A stretch of 64,000 bases of DNA, taken from QHWK01 sp035259385 (GTDB taxonomy: Bacteria > Acidobacteriota > Vicinamibacteria > Vicinamibacterales > CAVVIG01). Position 1 is the first letter of the stretch, and the number at the start of each line of letters is the position of its first letter. The notes below the pieces were generated by a model. That model did no database searches. It was not told the origin of the DNA and saw nothing but the letters and a program-made list of their open reading frames with translations. The translations under genes were made by a program, and so were the position numbers. This document shows positions 17,644-25,885 of this stretch, piece after piece. The stretch is taken from contig DATFWL010000550.1 in the NCBI GenBank assembly GCA_035259385.1, positions 21,263 through 85,262 on the forward strand, in the 5' to 3' direction.

Positions 17644-17868
17644 GACGGTCTCCCTCCGAGGTTGTAAGTGAATGTAGACCGGCACGGTACGGTGCGGCTG
17701 GTTGCGTGTCAAGGCGAAACTGAGACCGAAACGAATAGTTTCTGGCGGAGATCCGGCCCGCCGGACCGGATGTCTGCCGGGGCGGCGCACGCCGAGCCAC
17801 GCACGTGAGCGGTGGAGTGGATCGCGACGCTGCGCGCGTAGGGACGGCGTCGAGCGTCAGGTCCGACG

Positions 17869-18618
17869 CTAAATCCCGAGCCGATCCTTCAGCGCGCGCA
17901 CGCGATCCCGCGAGACACTCAGCTCGGTCTTGGCTTCATCCTTGAGCCGGACCAGCACGCCGCCGTCGACGGCCGGGAAGAGCTCCTGCACGAACGGGAT
18001 GTTGACGATCGTCGCCCGGTGGATGCGCGCGAAGCGCCGCGGGTCGAGCCGTTCCTCGAGCTCGGTCAGCGTGAAGTCGATCACGTGCTCGCGGCCGCTG
18101 GCGCAGGCGAAGGTGAGCTTGTCCTTCGAAAAGAAGTGGCTCACGCGCGCGACGTCGAGGATTGTCGTGCGTTCTCCGACCCGCGATGCGATCCGCTCGA
18201 GTCTGCGGGCCGGCGACAGCGCCGCGGCCAGCTCGCGCGCGAGCGCCCGGACGTCGTGCGGCGGGTGCGGCGCCAGCCGCTCGGCCTTGTCGAGCGCGCG
18301 CGCCAGCCGCTCGGGATCGATCGGCTTGAGCAGGTAGTCGATGGAGTTCACCGCGAACGCGTCGATGGCGTAGCGGTCGTACGCGGTCGTGAATATGACG
18401 GTGACGTCGCGGTCGAGCCGTTCGAGCAGCTGAAATCCGGTGAGCCCCGGCATCTGGATGTCGAGGAACAGGATGTCGACGTCGTGGGCTTGCAGGAACG
18501 CGAGCGCGATCTCGGGGTCCGTTGACGATCCGACGATCGTCACGCGCCCGTTCGCGTCGAGCAGCCGCTGCAGTCGCTGCACCGCCAGCTTTTCGTCGTC
18601 GAGAATGTAGACGCGCAT
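17869..18618 (-). CDS. LytTR-family response regulator
   Basis: A 249-residue response regulator. The receiver domain (1-120) has the acidic pocket Asp7/Asp8, phospho-acceptor Asp53 in LFLDIQMPG, Thr77/Thr78 and Lys98 in LLKPID. The C-terminal LytTR DNA-binding domain (about 145-245) shows ISHF-like VSHFFSKDKLTFACA and FARIHRATIVNI. It starts 3 nt after the stop of the sensor kinase, so the two are one two-component system of the LytS/LytT (AlgR) class. Confidence 0.95.
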   Translation of the reverse strand: MRVYILDDEKLAVQRLQRLLDANGRVTIVGSSTDPEIALAFLQAHDVDILFLDIQMPGLTGFQLLERLDRDVTVIFTTAYDRYAIDAFAVNSIDYLLKPIDPERLARALDKAERLAPHPPHDVRALARELAAALSPARRLERIASRVGERTTILDVARVSHFFSKDKLTFACASGREHVIDFTLTELEERLDPRRFARIHRATIVNIPFVQELFPAVDGGVLVRLKDEAKTELSVSRDRVRALKDRLGI

Positions 18619-18621
18619 CGA

Positions 18622-19725
18622 TCAGGGGTTCGTGGCCGCTCCCGCCGGCACCTCGATCGCGACCGACGTCCTGCCAGCGCGGCTCTCGACCGCGAGTGAC
18701 GCTCGATCGCCGAACAACATCTGCAGACGCCGGTCGAGCAGATCCAACCCGTGGCCGGGCGGCCGCGCCGACGCCTCGAACCCGGGTCCGTCGTCCTCGA
18801 CGGTGATCCGGAGCCGGCGTTCTCCAGCCGCCGCGCGCACATGGATCGACGCTCCGTCGCGGCGCGGCGAGACCGCGTACTTGACGCTGTTCTCCACCAG
18901 CGTCTGCAGCGCCATGCGCGGCACCGGCAGCCGCCCCGCGCCGTCGACCACCTCCAGCGAGTAGCGCAGCCGATCGCCGAAGCGCACCCGCTCGATATCG
19001 AGATAGGCACGGACGATTTTCAGTTCTTCTTCGAGCGGGACGATCGGTGTCGCCGTGCTGTCGAGCGCCGATCGCAGTAGCGACGCCAGCTGCCCGATCA
19101 TCTTCTCGGCGCCGGCCGGGTCGTCGTGCACGAGCGCCGCGATCGCGTTCAGCGTGTTGAACAGGAAATGCGGCTGCACCCGCGACTCGATCGACGCGAG
19201 CTGCGCTTCGGCGGCGAGGCGCCGCGCCTCGGCCTCGTCGCGCTCCTTGGTCCGCAGCGCGACAGTCGCCTCATCCAGGCGCCGCCGCATGGTCTCGACG
19301 ACGGTGACGAAGATTCCGAAGATCAGCGTGATGACGATCGACGCTTTCAGCGAGCCGGCCATCCAGGTGGCGACGATGCCACCGCCGTGCAGATAGCCGA
19401 CCGCGGCAAGGATCAGGATCGTCACGAAGCTGCCGGCCAGCGCGATGCCGACCATCGTCGCGATCAGCACGATCCAGTCGAGCGGGAACCGGTAGCGGCA
19501 CGACACCGCGCGGGCGACGCGCGGCATGACGACGCCGAGCATGGGGCCGATGACGAACGAGAAGAGCAGCGAGACGGCGAAGGCCTCGACGAGCCGCCGC
19601 GGCGGCGTGCGCAGGCTGACGCCGCCATAGAAGACCGTCACGACGATCGAGGCGGCGATGCTGGCGCCGGTCACGCGCGCCCAGTACACGCGCGAGAGGC
19701 GCCGCGGCCGCTCGGACTTGCCCAT
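18622..19725 (-). CDS. LytS-type sensor histidine kinase
   Basis: A 367-residue membrane histidine kinase of the His_kinase (PF06580) class. Four membrane segments occupy residues about 18-145, then a short coiled coil rich in Glu/Ala/Arg (150-180), and phospho-acceptor His186 in QPHFLFNTLNAI. A HATPase domain follows with NSVKYAV and the DDGPGF G-box. There is no separate sensor domain, so the signal is likely sensed in or near the membrane. A TAACGT box 7 nt before the ATG suggests a leaderless start. It is co-transcribed with the LytTR regulator. Confidence 0.93.
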   Translation of the reverse strand: MGKSERPRRLSRVYWARVTGASIAASIVVTVFYGGVSLRTPPRRLVEAFAVSLLFSFVIGPMLGVVMPRVARAVSCRYRFPLDWIVLIATMVGIALAGSFVTILILAAVGYLHGGGIVATWMAGSLKASIVITLIFGIFVTVVETMRRRLDEATVALRTKERDEAEARRLAAEAQLASIESRVQPHFLFNTLNAIAALVHDDPAGAEKMIGQLASLLRSALDSTATPIVPLEEELKIVRAYLDIERVRFGDRLRYSLEVVDGAGRLPVPRMALQTLVENSVKYAVSPRRDGASIHVRAAAGERRLRITVEDDGPGFEASARPPGHGLDLLDRRLQMLFGDRASLAVESRAGRTSVAIEVPAGAATNP

Positions 19726-19732
19726 CGTTCAG

Positions 19733-19738
19733 ACGTTA
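19733..19738 (-). promoter_or_regulatory. Putative -10 box (TAACGT) for the LytS/LytTR operon
   Basis: Minus-strand TAACGT ends 7 nt before the kinase ATG at 19725, with no Shine-Dalgarno sequence between. It fits the TANNNT leaderless pattern. Confidence 0.4.
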
Positions 19739-19808
19739 CGCGAGACGAGCTCCGGACGTCGAGATTGGCGGATGAAGGGTGTGTTTTTCCGATGCAGGGG
19801 AACCCGCG

Positions 19809-21734
19809 TCACCCGATGGTCACCGGCTCGACCGCGGCCGCCGCCGCCACCGACGCCGGGCCGGGGACCGCCTTCGGCGTCCACTGAACGAGCCGACCGT
19901 CTCTCGGAATGTGCAGCGCAACCGGCCGCGCGTATGCGGGCATCGGCACGATCTTCCTGAGGTTGGCGTAGACCGGATGCCTGCCGTGCTCCCTGTACCA
20001 GTCCGCGACCTTGGCGCTCTGATACATGTTCTCGACGATCTGCCGCCAGCCGACGCCGGTGTTGTAGGCGCAGAACGAGATCTCGCCCATCTGCGTCGCG
20101 TAGGGAATGATACACATCTCGGTGCGGCGGAAGTCGTAGGTCCAGAGATCCTGGAACCACATGCCGGCGACGAACATCAGCAGCCACTCGTCGCCCTTGC
20201 GATTGTCGTTGTCGCGCGCCCCGAGCCGGCCGCCCAGCTGTCCGCCGCTCTGCTTGTCGAACTTGTGCAGGAGATCAATCAGGCGGAAGCCGGCCGGCGC
20301 CTTCAGCGGGTGGTAGTTGCGGAGCAGGCTCAGCGCGCTCTGCACGATCGTGAGCGCGCGCCCGCGGGCGGCATCGGCAATCGCGGTCGCGTCGCTGAGC
20401 ACCTGCTCGACGTTCAGGAACTCGGAGAGCGGCGCCCACTCCTTCGTCTTCTTGCTGACCATGAAGCCCATGCCGACGCCGCAGTCGGGGTGACAGCCGC
20501 AGCTGAGCGATCCCCACTGGGCGCCCGGGCCTCTCATCAGGTCGGTGACCTGCGACATCGTGCTCGCCGCGGACAGCGGAAACCAGTCGCGCAGCGGATC
20601 GGTGACGCCGGTCTGGCGCTTCATGTCCTCGGCGAGGTGCGACAGCGTGTAGCGCTTGCGGTGGCGCTCGTCGTCGCCGATCGCCTCGTCGCGGCCGGTG
20701 AACGACACCGGCTGGAACGACACGAAGCTCACCTTGTCGCAGTTCTGCAGCGCGAACTTGACGATCGGTCCCACCTGATGATCGTTGACGGTGTTGACGA
20801 TCGTCACGACGAGGCAGATGTCGATGCCGGCGGCGTGGAGGTTCTCGATCGCCCGCAACTTGACGTCGAACAGGTTGCCGACCTTGCGGTGGGCGTTGGC
20901 GTCCTCGCCGATGCCGTCGAACTGCAGGTAGGCGATGCGCATCCCGGCGTCGTGCGCCTGCCGCGCGAACTCCGGATCCTGCGCGAAGCGGATGCCGTTG
21001 GTCGCCGCCTGGACGCTGAAGTAGCCGATCGCGCGCGCGTAGCGGACCGCCTCGAGGAAGATCGGCGAGATGGTCGGCTCGCCGCCCGAGAACTGCACGG
21101 TCATCTGCCGCCGCGGCTTGATGCTGATCGCGTCGTCGAGCAGCTTGCGGACGTCGTCGAAGGTCAGCTCGTGGACGTAGCCGACCTGGTTGGCGTCCAT
21201 GAAGCACGGATCGCACATCATGTTGCAGCGGTTGGTCAGGTCGATCGTCAGCACCGCGCCGCGCCCGTACCTGATCGACGACGTGCCGTGGTTGTGCAGC
21301 GTGTCGGTGATCGCGGGAAAGTCGCGGCCGGGAAAGAGCGATTCGAGACGGCGGAGAAATGCGGGATTCACCGCGAGCGTGTCGACGAAGGTGCCGTGGC
21401 GCGGGCACGTCTTCTCGACGATCACTTTGCCGTCGCGCTCGAGGATCTGCGCCTTGATCTCGCCGACGTGATCGTCGACGAGCGACTCGATCGCCTGCTC
21501 GCCGGCGAGAATGCGCGCGCGCGCCTCACGCACGCAGGTCGGGCAGAGCGAGTCGGTCGTGCGCGGCCAGCCGAGTGGCGGCTTCGTTCGTTCGCGGCTG
21601 CTCAGCAGCGGCGCCGGCGCCCATGCGGGGTGAAACGGCTTCGCGTCGATTCGCCGATTGATTGCTTGAAACGCGGGCCACAGGATTCGGGCGCCCCCAG
21701 CGAGGGCGAGCTCGAGCGGTTTCCACGCATTCAT
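19809..21734 (-). CDS. Radical SAM protein, tetraether synthase (Tes)-like, second copy
   Basis: A 641-residue paralogue of the protein at 11724-13838, sharing long blocks such as NMMCDPCFMDANQVG. It has CPTC (Cys64, Cys67) and Cys110 of the N-terminal metal site, the radical SAM triad Cys170/Cys174/Cys177, SGGEPTIS, CGCHPDCGVGMG and the C-terminal CAYNTGVGWR. It lacks the long charged tail of the first copy. It lies 24 nt downstream of an AMP-ligase on the same strand, at the edge of a type II fatty acid/polyketide-like cluster, which supports a lipid-chain substrate (inference). A TATATT box 10 nt before the ATG may give it an extra promoter. Confidence 0.8.
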   Translation of the reverse strand: MNAWKPLELALAGGARILWPAFQAINRRIDAKPFHPAWAPAPLLSSRERTKPPLGWPRTTDSLCPTCVREARARILAGEQAIESLVDDHVGEIKAQILERDGKVIVEKTCPRHGTFVDTLAVNPAFLRRLESLFPGRDFPAITDTLHNHGTSSIRYGRGAVLTIDLTNRCNMMCDPCFMDANQVGYVHELTFDDVRKLLDDAISIKPRRQMTVQFSGGEPTISPIFLEAVRYARAIGYFSVQAATNGIRFAQDPEFARQAHDAGMRIAYLQFDGIGEDANAHRKVGNLFDVKLRAIENLHAAGIDICLVVTIVNTVNDHQVGPIVKFALQNCDKVSFVSFQPVSFTGRDEAIGDDERHRKRYTLSHLAEDMKRQTGVTDPLRDWFPLSAASTMSQVTDLMRGPGAQWGSLSCGCHPDCGVGMGFMVSKKTKEWAPLSEFLNVEQVLSDATAIADAARGRALTIVQSALSLLRNYHPLKAPAGFRLIDLLHKFDKQSGGQLGGRLGARDNDNRKGDEWLLMFVAGMWFQDLWTYDFRRTEMCIIPYATQMGEISFCAYNTGVGWRQIVENMYQSAKVADWYREHGRHPVYANLRKIVPMPAYARPVALHIPRDGRLVQWTPKAVPGPASVAAAAAVEPVTIG

Positions 21735-21744
21735 GCGGAACCGG

Positions 21745-21750
21745 AATATA
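21745..21750 (-). promoter_or_regulatory. Putative -10 box (TATATT) for the second Tes-like gene
   Basis: Minus-strand TATATT ends 10 nt before the ATG at 21734, inside the 24-nt gap after the AMP-ligase stop. It suggests that the radical SAM gene can be transcribed separately from the ligase. Confidence 0.4.
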
Positions 21751-21758
21751 CCACACAG

Positions 21759-23150
21759 TTATTGGTGCAGCCGGGCGCGTACCGCAGCGTCGAGCGCATC
21801 GCGATCGGTCTTTCCACGCGCGGTGAGCGGGATGTGGTCGATGAAGACGATCGCCCGCGGCACCTTGTACGACGCGAGCCGCTTCGCGCAGAAGCGGCGC
21901 ACGCTGAGCGTCGTGACCGCCGCGCCCGCCGCGTCGGCGACGACGATGCACGCGACGATCTGCTGGCCGCGGCGTGGATCGGGTGCCGCGACGACCCGCG
22001 CGTCGGCGATGCCGGGCATCGTCCGCAGCACCGCTTCCACCTCGCCGGGCTGCACCTTGCGTCCGGCGACGTTCACGAACGACGAGACGCGTCCGCGCAG
22101 GAGCAACCGGCCCCGCGCGTCCCACTCGCCGCAATCGGCGGTCATGAAGCCGCCGTCGACGAACGCGTCGCCAGGTCCGTCCACGTACCCGCTCGACACC
22201 GCGTCGCTGCGCACATGGACCCGTGACCCGTGAATGGTGACCGCCACTCCGGGCAGCGGCCGCCCGACCGTTCCGCTGCCGTCCACCTCGTCGTCGCCAT
22301 CGAAGGCGATGCCGCCGGTCTCCGACGATCCATAGAACGAGTGAATCTTGATGCCGAAGCGATGGTGGAACGCGGCCAGCGTCGCCGACGACAGCGGCGC
22401 ACCGGCCGAGATCAGGCGCAGCAGCCGCGGCGGCCAGCCGTCGGCAGGCGGGTTGTCGACGAAGTACTCGAACATGAACGGAACGCCGGGAAAGACACGC
22501 GCGCCGTACCGACGCGCGTCGTCCGGCAGCAGCTGCGGCACGAACGACTCGCGCAGCACACACGCCGTGCCCTGTGTCAGGAGCGGCAGCAGCAGGTTGC
22601 CGAGGCCGTACGAATGCGACAGCGGAATGGCAGCGACCTGCACATCGTCTGCGCGAATGTCCATCGCCTCGACGATGTGTGTGCAGTCGGCCATCAGCTG
22701 CGCTTCGCTGGTTCGCGTCGCCTTCGACGGCCCGGTCGAACCGGATGTGATCTTCAGCATCGCGATGCCGGCGTAGCGTGCGCCTGCGCCGACTGCGTGC
22801 ACGGCCTCGCGCGTGACGAGGGCGGCGGCGCCGAATCGTGCCGCCAGCGTGTCGATCTCCGCCTGCGTCGCCTCCAGGTCGATCGGCAGCACGGCGGCAT
22901 CGAGCGCGCGGCATGCGAGCAGCAGCGCGGCGAACGACGACGTATTGCCGGCAGCCGAGATCACCAGCCCGCCGGCGCCGACCCCTGCCTGCGAGAGCCG
23001 ATCGGTGTACGCGAGATGCGCATCCCAGATGTCGGACGCGGTGACCGGACGATCGGCGGCCGGCAGATGGATGAGCGGTCGCGCCGGATCGTCACGGCGT
23101 ACGTTTGCGAAACGCTCAACGAGGCTGCTCACCGTTTTCGATCCGCGCAT
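21759..23150 (-). CDS. AMP-dependent acyl/aryl ligase (ANL superfamily)
   Basis: A 463-residue adenylate-forming enzyme. The P-loop TSGSTGPSK (about 135-143), YGSSETGG (273-280), the hinge region TADCGEWDARGRLLLRGR and the C-terminal catalytic Lys in RGKTDRD (about 451) are all present, so it should adenylate a carboxylic acid and load it on a thiol (CoA or ACP). At about 460 residues it is shorter than classical acyl-CoA synthetases and close in size to the AMP-ligases of arylpolyene-type loci, where it would activate the starter acid. It is divergent from the dehydratase at 23297 and upstream of the Tes-like gene. Confidence 0.9.
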   Translation of the reverse strand: MRGSKTVSSLVERFANVRRDDPARPLIHLPAADRPVTASDIWDAHLAYTDRLSQAGVGAGGLVISAAGNTSSFAALLLACRALDAAVLPIDLEATQAEIDTLAARFGAAALVTREAVHAVGAGARYAGIAMLKITSGSTGPSKATRTSEAQLMADCTHIVEAMDIRADDVQVAAIPLSHSYGLGNLLLPLLTQGTACVLRESFVPQLLPDDARRYGARVFPGVPFMFEYFVDNPPADGWPPRLLRLISAGAPLSSATLAAFHHRFGIKIHSFYGSSETGGIAFDGDDEVDGSGTVGRPLPGVAVTIHGSRVHVRSDAVSSGYVDGPGDAFVDGGFMTADCGEWDARGRLLLRGRVSSFVNVAGRKVQPGEVEAVLRTMPGIADARVVAAPDPRRGQQIVACIVVADAAGAAVTTLSVRRFCAKRLASYKVPRAIVFIDHIPLTARGKTDRDALDAAVRARLHQ

Positions 23151-23281
23151 GATCTAATGGGTTTTTGGTTCGGCGGGACCGCGATCACGCATTCCATCGT
23201 TGCAGAAGTGGCTCGCTCGCGGGTGGCCGCGAACAGGGGCCGCCCCGCCGGGCGCGGAGTCGCTCATCGTCGCGAGGGTTT

Positions 23282-23287
23282 TATACT
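23282..23287 (+). promoter_or_regulatory. Putative -10 box (TATACT) for the dehydratase operon
   Basis: TATACT ends 9 nt before the ATG at 23297, and no Shine-Dalgarno sequence lies between. It is in the 146-bp divergent region shared with the AMP-ligase. Confidence 0.45.
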
Positions 23288-23296
23288 ACGCCGCGC

Positions 23297-23752
23297 ATGT
23301 CGCTGATCGATTGCCTGCCGCATCAGCCGCCGATGCGACTGCTCGAAGAAGTGGTCGAGATCCGGCACGGCGAGAGCGCAACCGGACGGCGGTACGCGCA
23401 CGCGGACGACTTCTACTTTCAGGGACACTTTCCCGGGCAGCCGGTCGTCCCAGCGGTGATTCTGGTCGAGATGCTCGCGCAGATCGGCGGCATCGCCGTC
23501 GCGGCGCCGGCCGCCGGCGCGCCGGATCGTCCGCTTCAACTGCGCGTCGCCGCCATTGGCGCGTTCAAGTTTCCCGCGGCCGCGACGGCCGGCGTCATGC
23601 TCGAAGCACGCGCCCGCGTCGCCGGTCGAATCGGCGGACTGTACAAGATCGAAGGAACCGTGACCGCCGACGGCGTCCTCGTTGCGGCCGGAAGCGTCAC
23701 GCTCGCCGGCATCCCTGAAACCGTCACGTCGCATGCGCAGCATCTCCGTTGA
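23297..23752 (+). CDS. FabZ-like 3-hydroxyacyl-ACP dehydratase (hot-dog fold)
   Basis: A 151-residue hot-dog protein. The FabZ/FabA-type active-site segment FQGHFPGQPVVPAVILVEML carries the catalytic His (about residue 40) and Glu (about 54), so dehydration of 3-hydroxyacyl-ACP is expected. The usual PGV is PAV here. The N-terminus LIDCLPHQPPMRLLEEV is typical of dehydratases in arylpolyene/xanthomonadin clusters. ATG 23297 was chosen because it begins the conserved domain and follows TATACT. The last 20 nt overlap the next gene. Confidence 0.9.
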   Translation: MSLIDCLPHQPPMRLLEEVVEIRHGESATGRRYAHADDFYFQGHFPGQPVVPAVILVEMLAQIGGIAVAAPAAGAPDRPLQLRVAAIGAFKFPAAATAGVMLEARARVAGRIGGLYKIEGTVTADGVLVAAGSVTLAGIPETVTSHAQHLR

Positions 23753-24875
23753 GCTTCGGCGCACCTTCATGGGTCTGCGCACCGAAGGCGCCGGCACGGG
23801 CCGGGAGACCGCGGCGATTGCGCTGGGCGTGTTCATCGGCTGTCTGCCGATCTACGGATTCCATCTCCTGCTCTGCTGGGTCGCCGGAGCCCTCCTTGGC
23901 TTGAACCGCCTGAAGATGTATCTCGCCGCAAACATCTCGAACCCGCTCGTCGCGCCATGGTTGATCGTCGCCGAAGTGCAAACGGGTGCATGGCTCCGCC
24001 GGGGATCGTTTCACCACGTGTCGCGCGACCACATCGCGTCGACTGCACTGACGGTCTTCGGGATCGATGCGATCGTCGGGAGCCTGCTGGTCGGCGCCGT
24101 GTTGGCCGCGCTGGCCGCGACTGGCACCTACAGCCTGGTGCGCGAATCGGGCGCTGATCGGCCGTTTGCCGCGCTCGTTCGCAAGGCAGCCGATCGCTAT
24201 CTCGAGACGAGCATCACGGCGTGGGAGTTCGCGCGCGGCAAGCTCCGGATGGACCCCGTCTATCGCGCGACGCTTTCACCCGAGTTCCTGCCGTCTGGAG
24301 GGACGCTTCTCGACATCGGCTGCGGTCAGGGGCTGACACTCGCGCTGCTCGCCGAGGCGCGCCTCGCATTCGAGGACGGCACGTGGCCGCGCGGCTGGGC
24401 GGCGCCGCCACGCTTCGACCGCATGGTGGGGATCGAGACGCGGCGGCGCGTCGCGGCGATGGCACGTCGCGCGCTCGCGGGTGCCGCTCACGTGATCGAG
24501 GGCGACGCGCGTGCGGTTGCGCTGGAACCTGCGCGAGCCGTGCTCCTGTTCGACGTCCTGCATCTTCTGCCGCCGGACGACCAGGAGGCGCTGCTCGCGT
24601 CGATTGGCGCGCGGCTGCAGTTCGGCGGCGTTCTGCTCGTGCGCGAGGCCGACTCCGGCGGCGGCTGGCGTTTCACCGCGGTTCGCGTCGGCAACCGATT
24701 CAAGGCGTTCGTGACCGGCACGTGGCGGCAGCAGTCGTTTCATCCACGGTCGGACGCAGAGTGGCGGGATTGTTTCACGCGCCACGGGTTTGCCGTCGAG
24801 GCGCGGCCGATGGGCCAGGGGACGCCGTTCGCCAACGTCCTGTTTCGACTCACGCGCCGCGCATCAGGCCATTAG
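23733..24875 (+). CDS. DUF2062 domain fused to class I SAM methyltransferase
   Basis: A 380-residue fusion. Residues about 1-165 form a DUF2062-type membrane region (ALGVFIGCLPIYGFHLLLCWVAG, NISNPLVAPW, then a hydrophobic pair near 100-130). Residues about 180-380 form a Rossmann methyltransferase with motif I LLDIGCGQG and the acidic LLFDVLHLLPP. The ATG lies inside the dehydratase gene (20-nt overlap), implying translational coupling. It probably methylates a membrane-associated product of this cluster. Both parts occur separately near arylpolyene- or flexirubin-like loci; the fusion itself is less usual. Confidence 0.85.
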   Translation: MRSISVELRRTFMGLRTEGAGTGRETAAIALGVFIGCLPIYGFHLLLCWVAGALLGLNRLKMYLAANISNPLVAPWLIVAEVQTGAWLRRGSFHHVSRDHIASTALTVFGIDAIVGSLLVGAVLAALAATGTYSLVRESGADRPFAALVRKAADRYLETSITAWEFARGKLRMDPVYRATLSPEFLPSGGTLLDIGCGQGLTLALLAEARLAFEDGTWPRGWAAPPRFDRMVGIETRRRVAAMARRALAGAAHVIEGDARAVALEPARAVLLFDVLHLLPPDDQEALLASIGARLQFGGVLLVREADSGGGWRFTAVRVGNRFKAFVTGTWRQQSFHPRSDAEWRDCFTRHGFAVEARPMGQGTPFANVLFRLTRRASGH

Positions 24876-24882
24876 GCATTTG

Positions 24883-24931
24883 GAATGTGGCATTACGAAT
24901 TCTAAAATTCCAAGTTCCGCATTCCACATTC
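24883..24931. repeat. Imperfect inverted repeat between convergent genes
   Basis: GAATGTGG (24883-24890) and CCACATTC (24924-24931) are reverse complements around an AT-richer interior containing GAATT and AATTC. It fills the gap between the methyltransferase and the hydrolase and may act as a shared terminator. The composition (CATTNCGAATT) differs from the GC-rich neighbours. Confidence 0.55.
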
Positions 24932-25885
24932 TTACGGCGGCCGCCGCTGGACGATTGCGCCGATGCGGACTTCCTGCGCGATCGGCGGTCCGCTCACATC
25001 GAACGTGCCGCCGACCCACACGCCGCAGCCGGACGGCGAGCAGTAGCGCAGATCCGACCACATCACCGCCACGCGGCCGTCGCCGTCGTCGGCCTCGGCG
25101 GGGAACGCGAACTCATGGACGGCGAGGAAGTTCTGCACGTCGTCGAGCGAGCGTGACGCACGCACGAACGGCGTGTCGTCGGCCAGCCGCCGCGTCATGA
25201 CGACCGTCGGAGGGCCGCCGCGGCTTGCGATGGCCGATGCGCTCACGCGATCGCGGCGGCGCTCGAACACGAACCAGTCGGTCAGCGACCCCCAGCGAGC
25301 ATCGATCGCGCTCGGCTCGCGGGGAGTGACGTCCAGCTGCCTGAGCGCCATCCCCAGCATCGCCGCCTTGAAACCGAGGAAGGCGACTGCCGCCGCCAGC
25401 ACCGCGTGCGACGCGCGACGCAACGGCATCCGGACCGGCCACAGCAGCACGAGCCACGTCACGCAGATGCCGATGAGCCATGGATCGGCCATCGCGACGA
25501 GCGGCAGCGAGACGCGTTGATTCACGAACGGCCACAGTATCGCGATGCGCGCGCCCGATACGACGTCGAGCGCGATGTGGCTCAGCGCGCCCGCCGCGGC
25601 GGCGACGAACAGCGTCGTCAGTCGCCCTCGACGCGCGAACGCTCGAGCCAGGCGTCCGACGACGATCGCGGTCACGGCTGCCATCGCCAGCGCGCCGATC
25701 AGCGAATGCGTCCCGAATTGGTGTGCCCGCACGTACCGGTCCCATCCCGAGAATGCGATCACGCTGTCGACGTCGGGCGAAAGCGCGCCGAGGATCGCCG
25801 CGGCGCCGACGGTCGGATCGCGTGGTTCGTCTCGTGCGGCGGCGACCAGCGCACGGCCGATCACGACGTGCGTCAACGGATCCAT
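24932..25885 (-). CDS. YdjM-type membrane-bound metal-dependent hydrolase
   Basis: A 317-residue protein. The N-terminus has the YdjM-family (PF04307) pattern MDPLTHVVIG, LSPDVDSV, HQFGTHSLIGAL and LSHIALDVVSG, with conserved His/Asp residues between four or more membrane helices. The C-terminal 130 residues are soluble, with Cys-rich YCSPSGCGVWVGG. Its start codon shares one base with the stop of the acyltransferase (TGATG), so it is the last gene of the MMPL-GT2-acyltransferase operon. The family's substrates are poorly defined; membrane lipid or phospho-ester hydrolysis is only a guess. Confidence 0.85.
   Translation of the reverse strand: MDPLTHVVIGRALVAAARDEPRDPTVGAAAILGALSPDVDSVIAFSGWDRYVRAHQFGTHSLIGALAMAAVTAIVVGRLARAFARRGRLTTLFVAAAAGALSHIALDVVSGARIAILWPFVNQRVSLPLVAMADPWLIGICVTWLVLLWPVRMPLRRASHAVLAAAVAFLGFKAAMLGMALRQLDVTPREPSAIDARWGSLTDWFVFERRRDRVSASAIASRGGPPTVVMTRRLADDTPFVRASRSLDDVQNFLAVHEFAFPAEADDGDGRVAVMWSDLRYCSPSGCGVWVGGTFDVSGPPIAQEVRIGAIVQRRPP

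Noticed and set aside
19779..22226. 815-residue antisense frame over the second Tes-like gene and the AMP-ligase
   Set aside because: It spans two real genes and has shadow composition.
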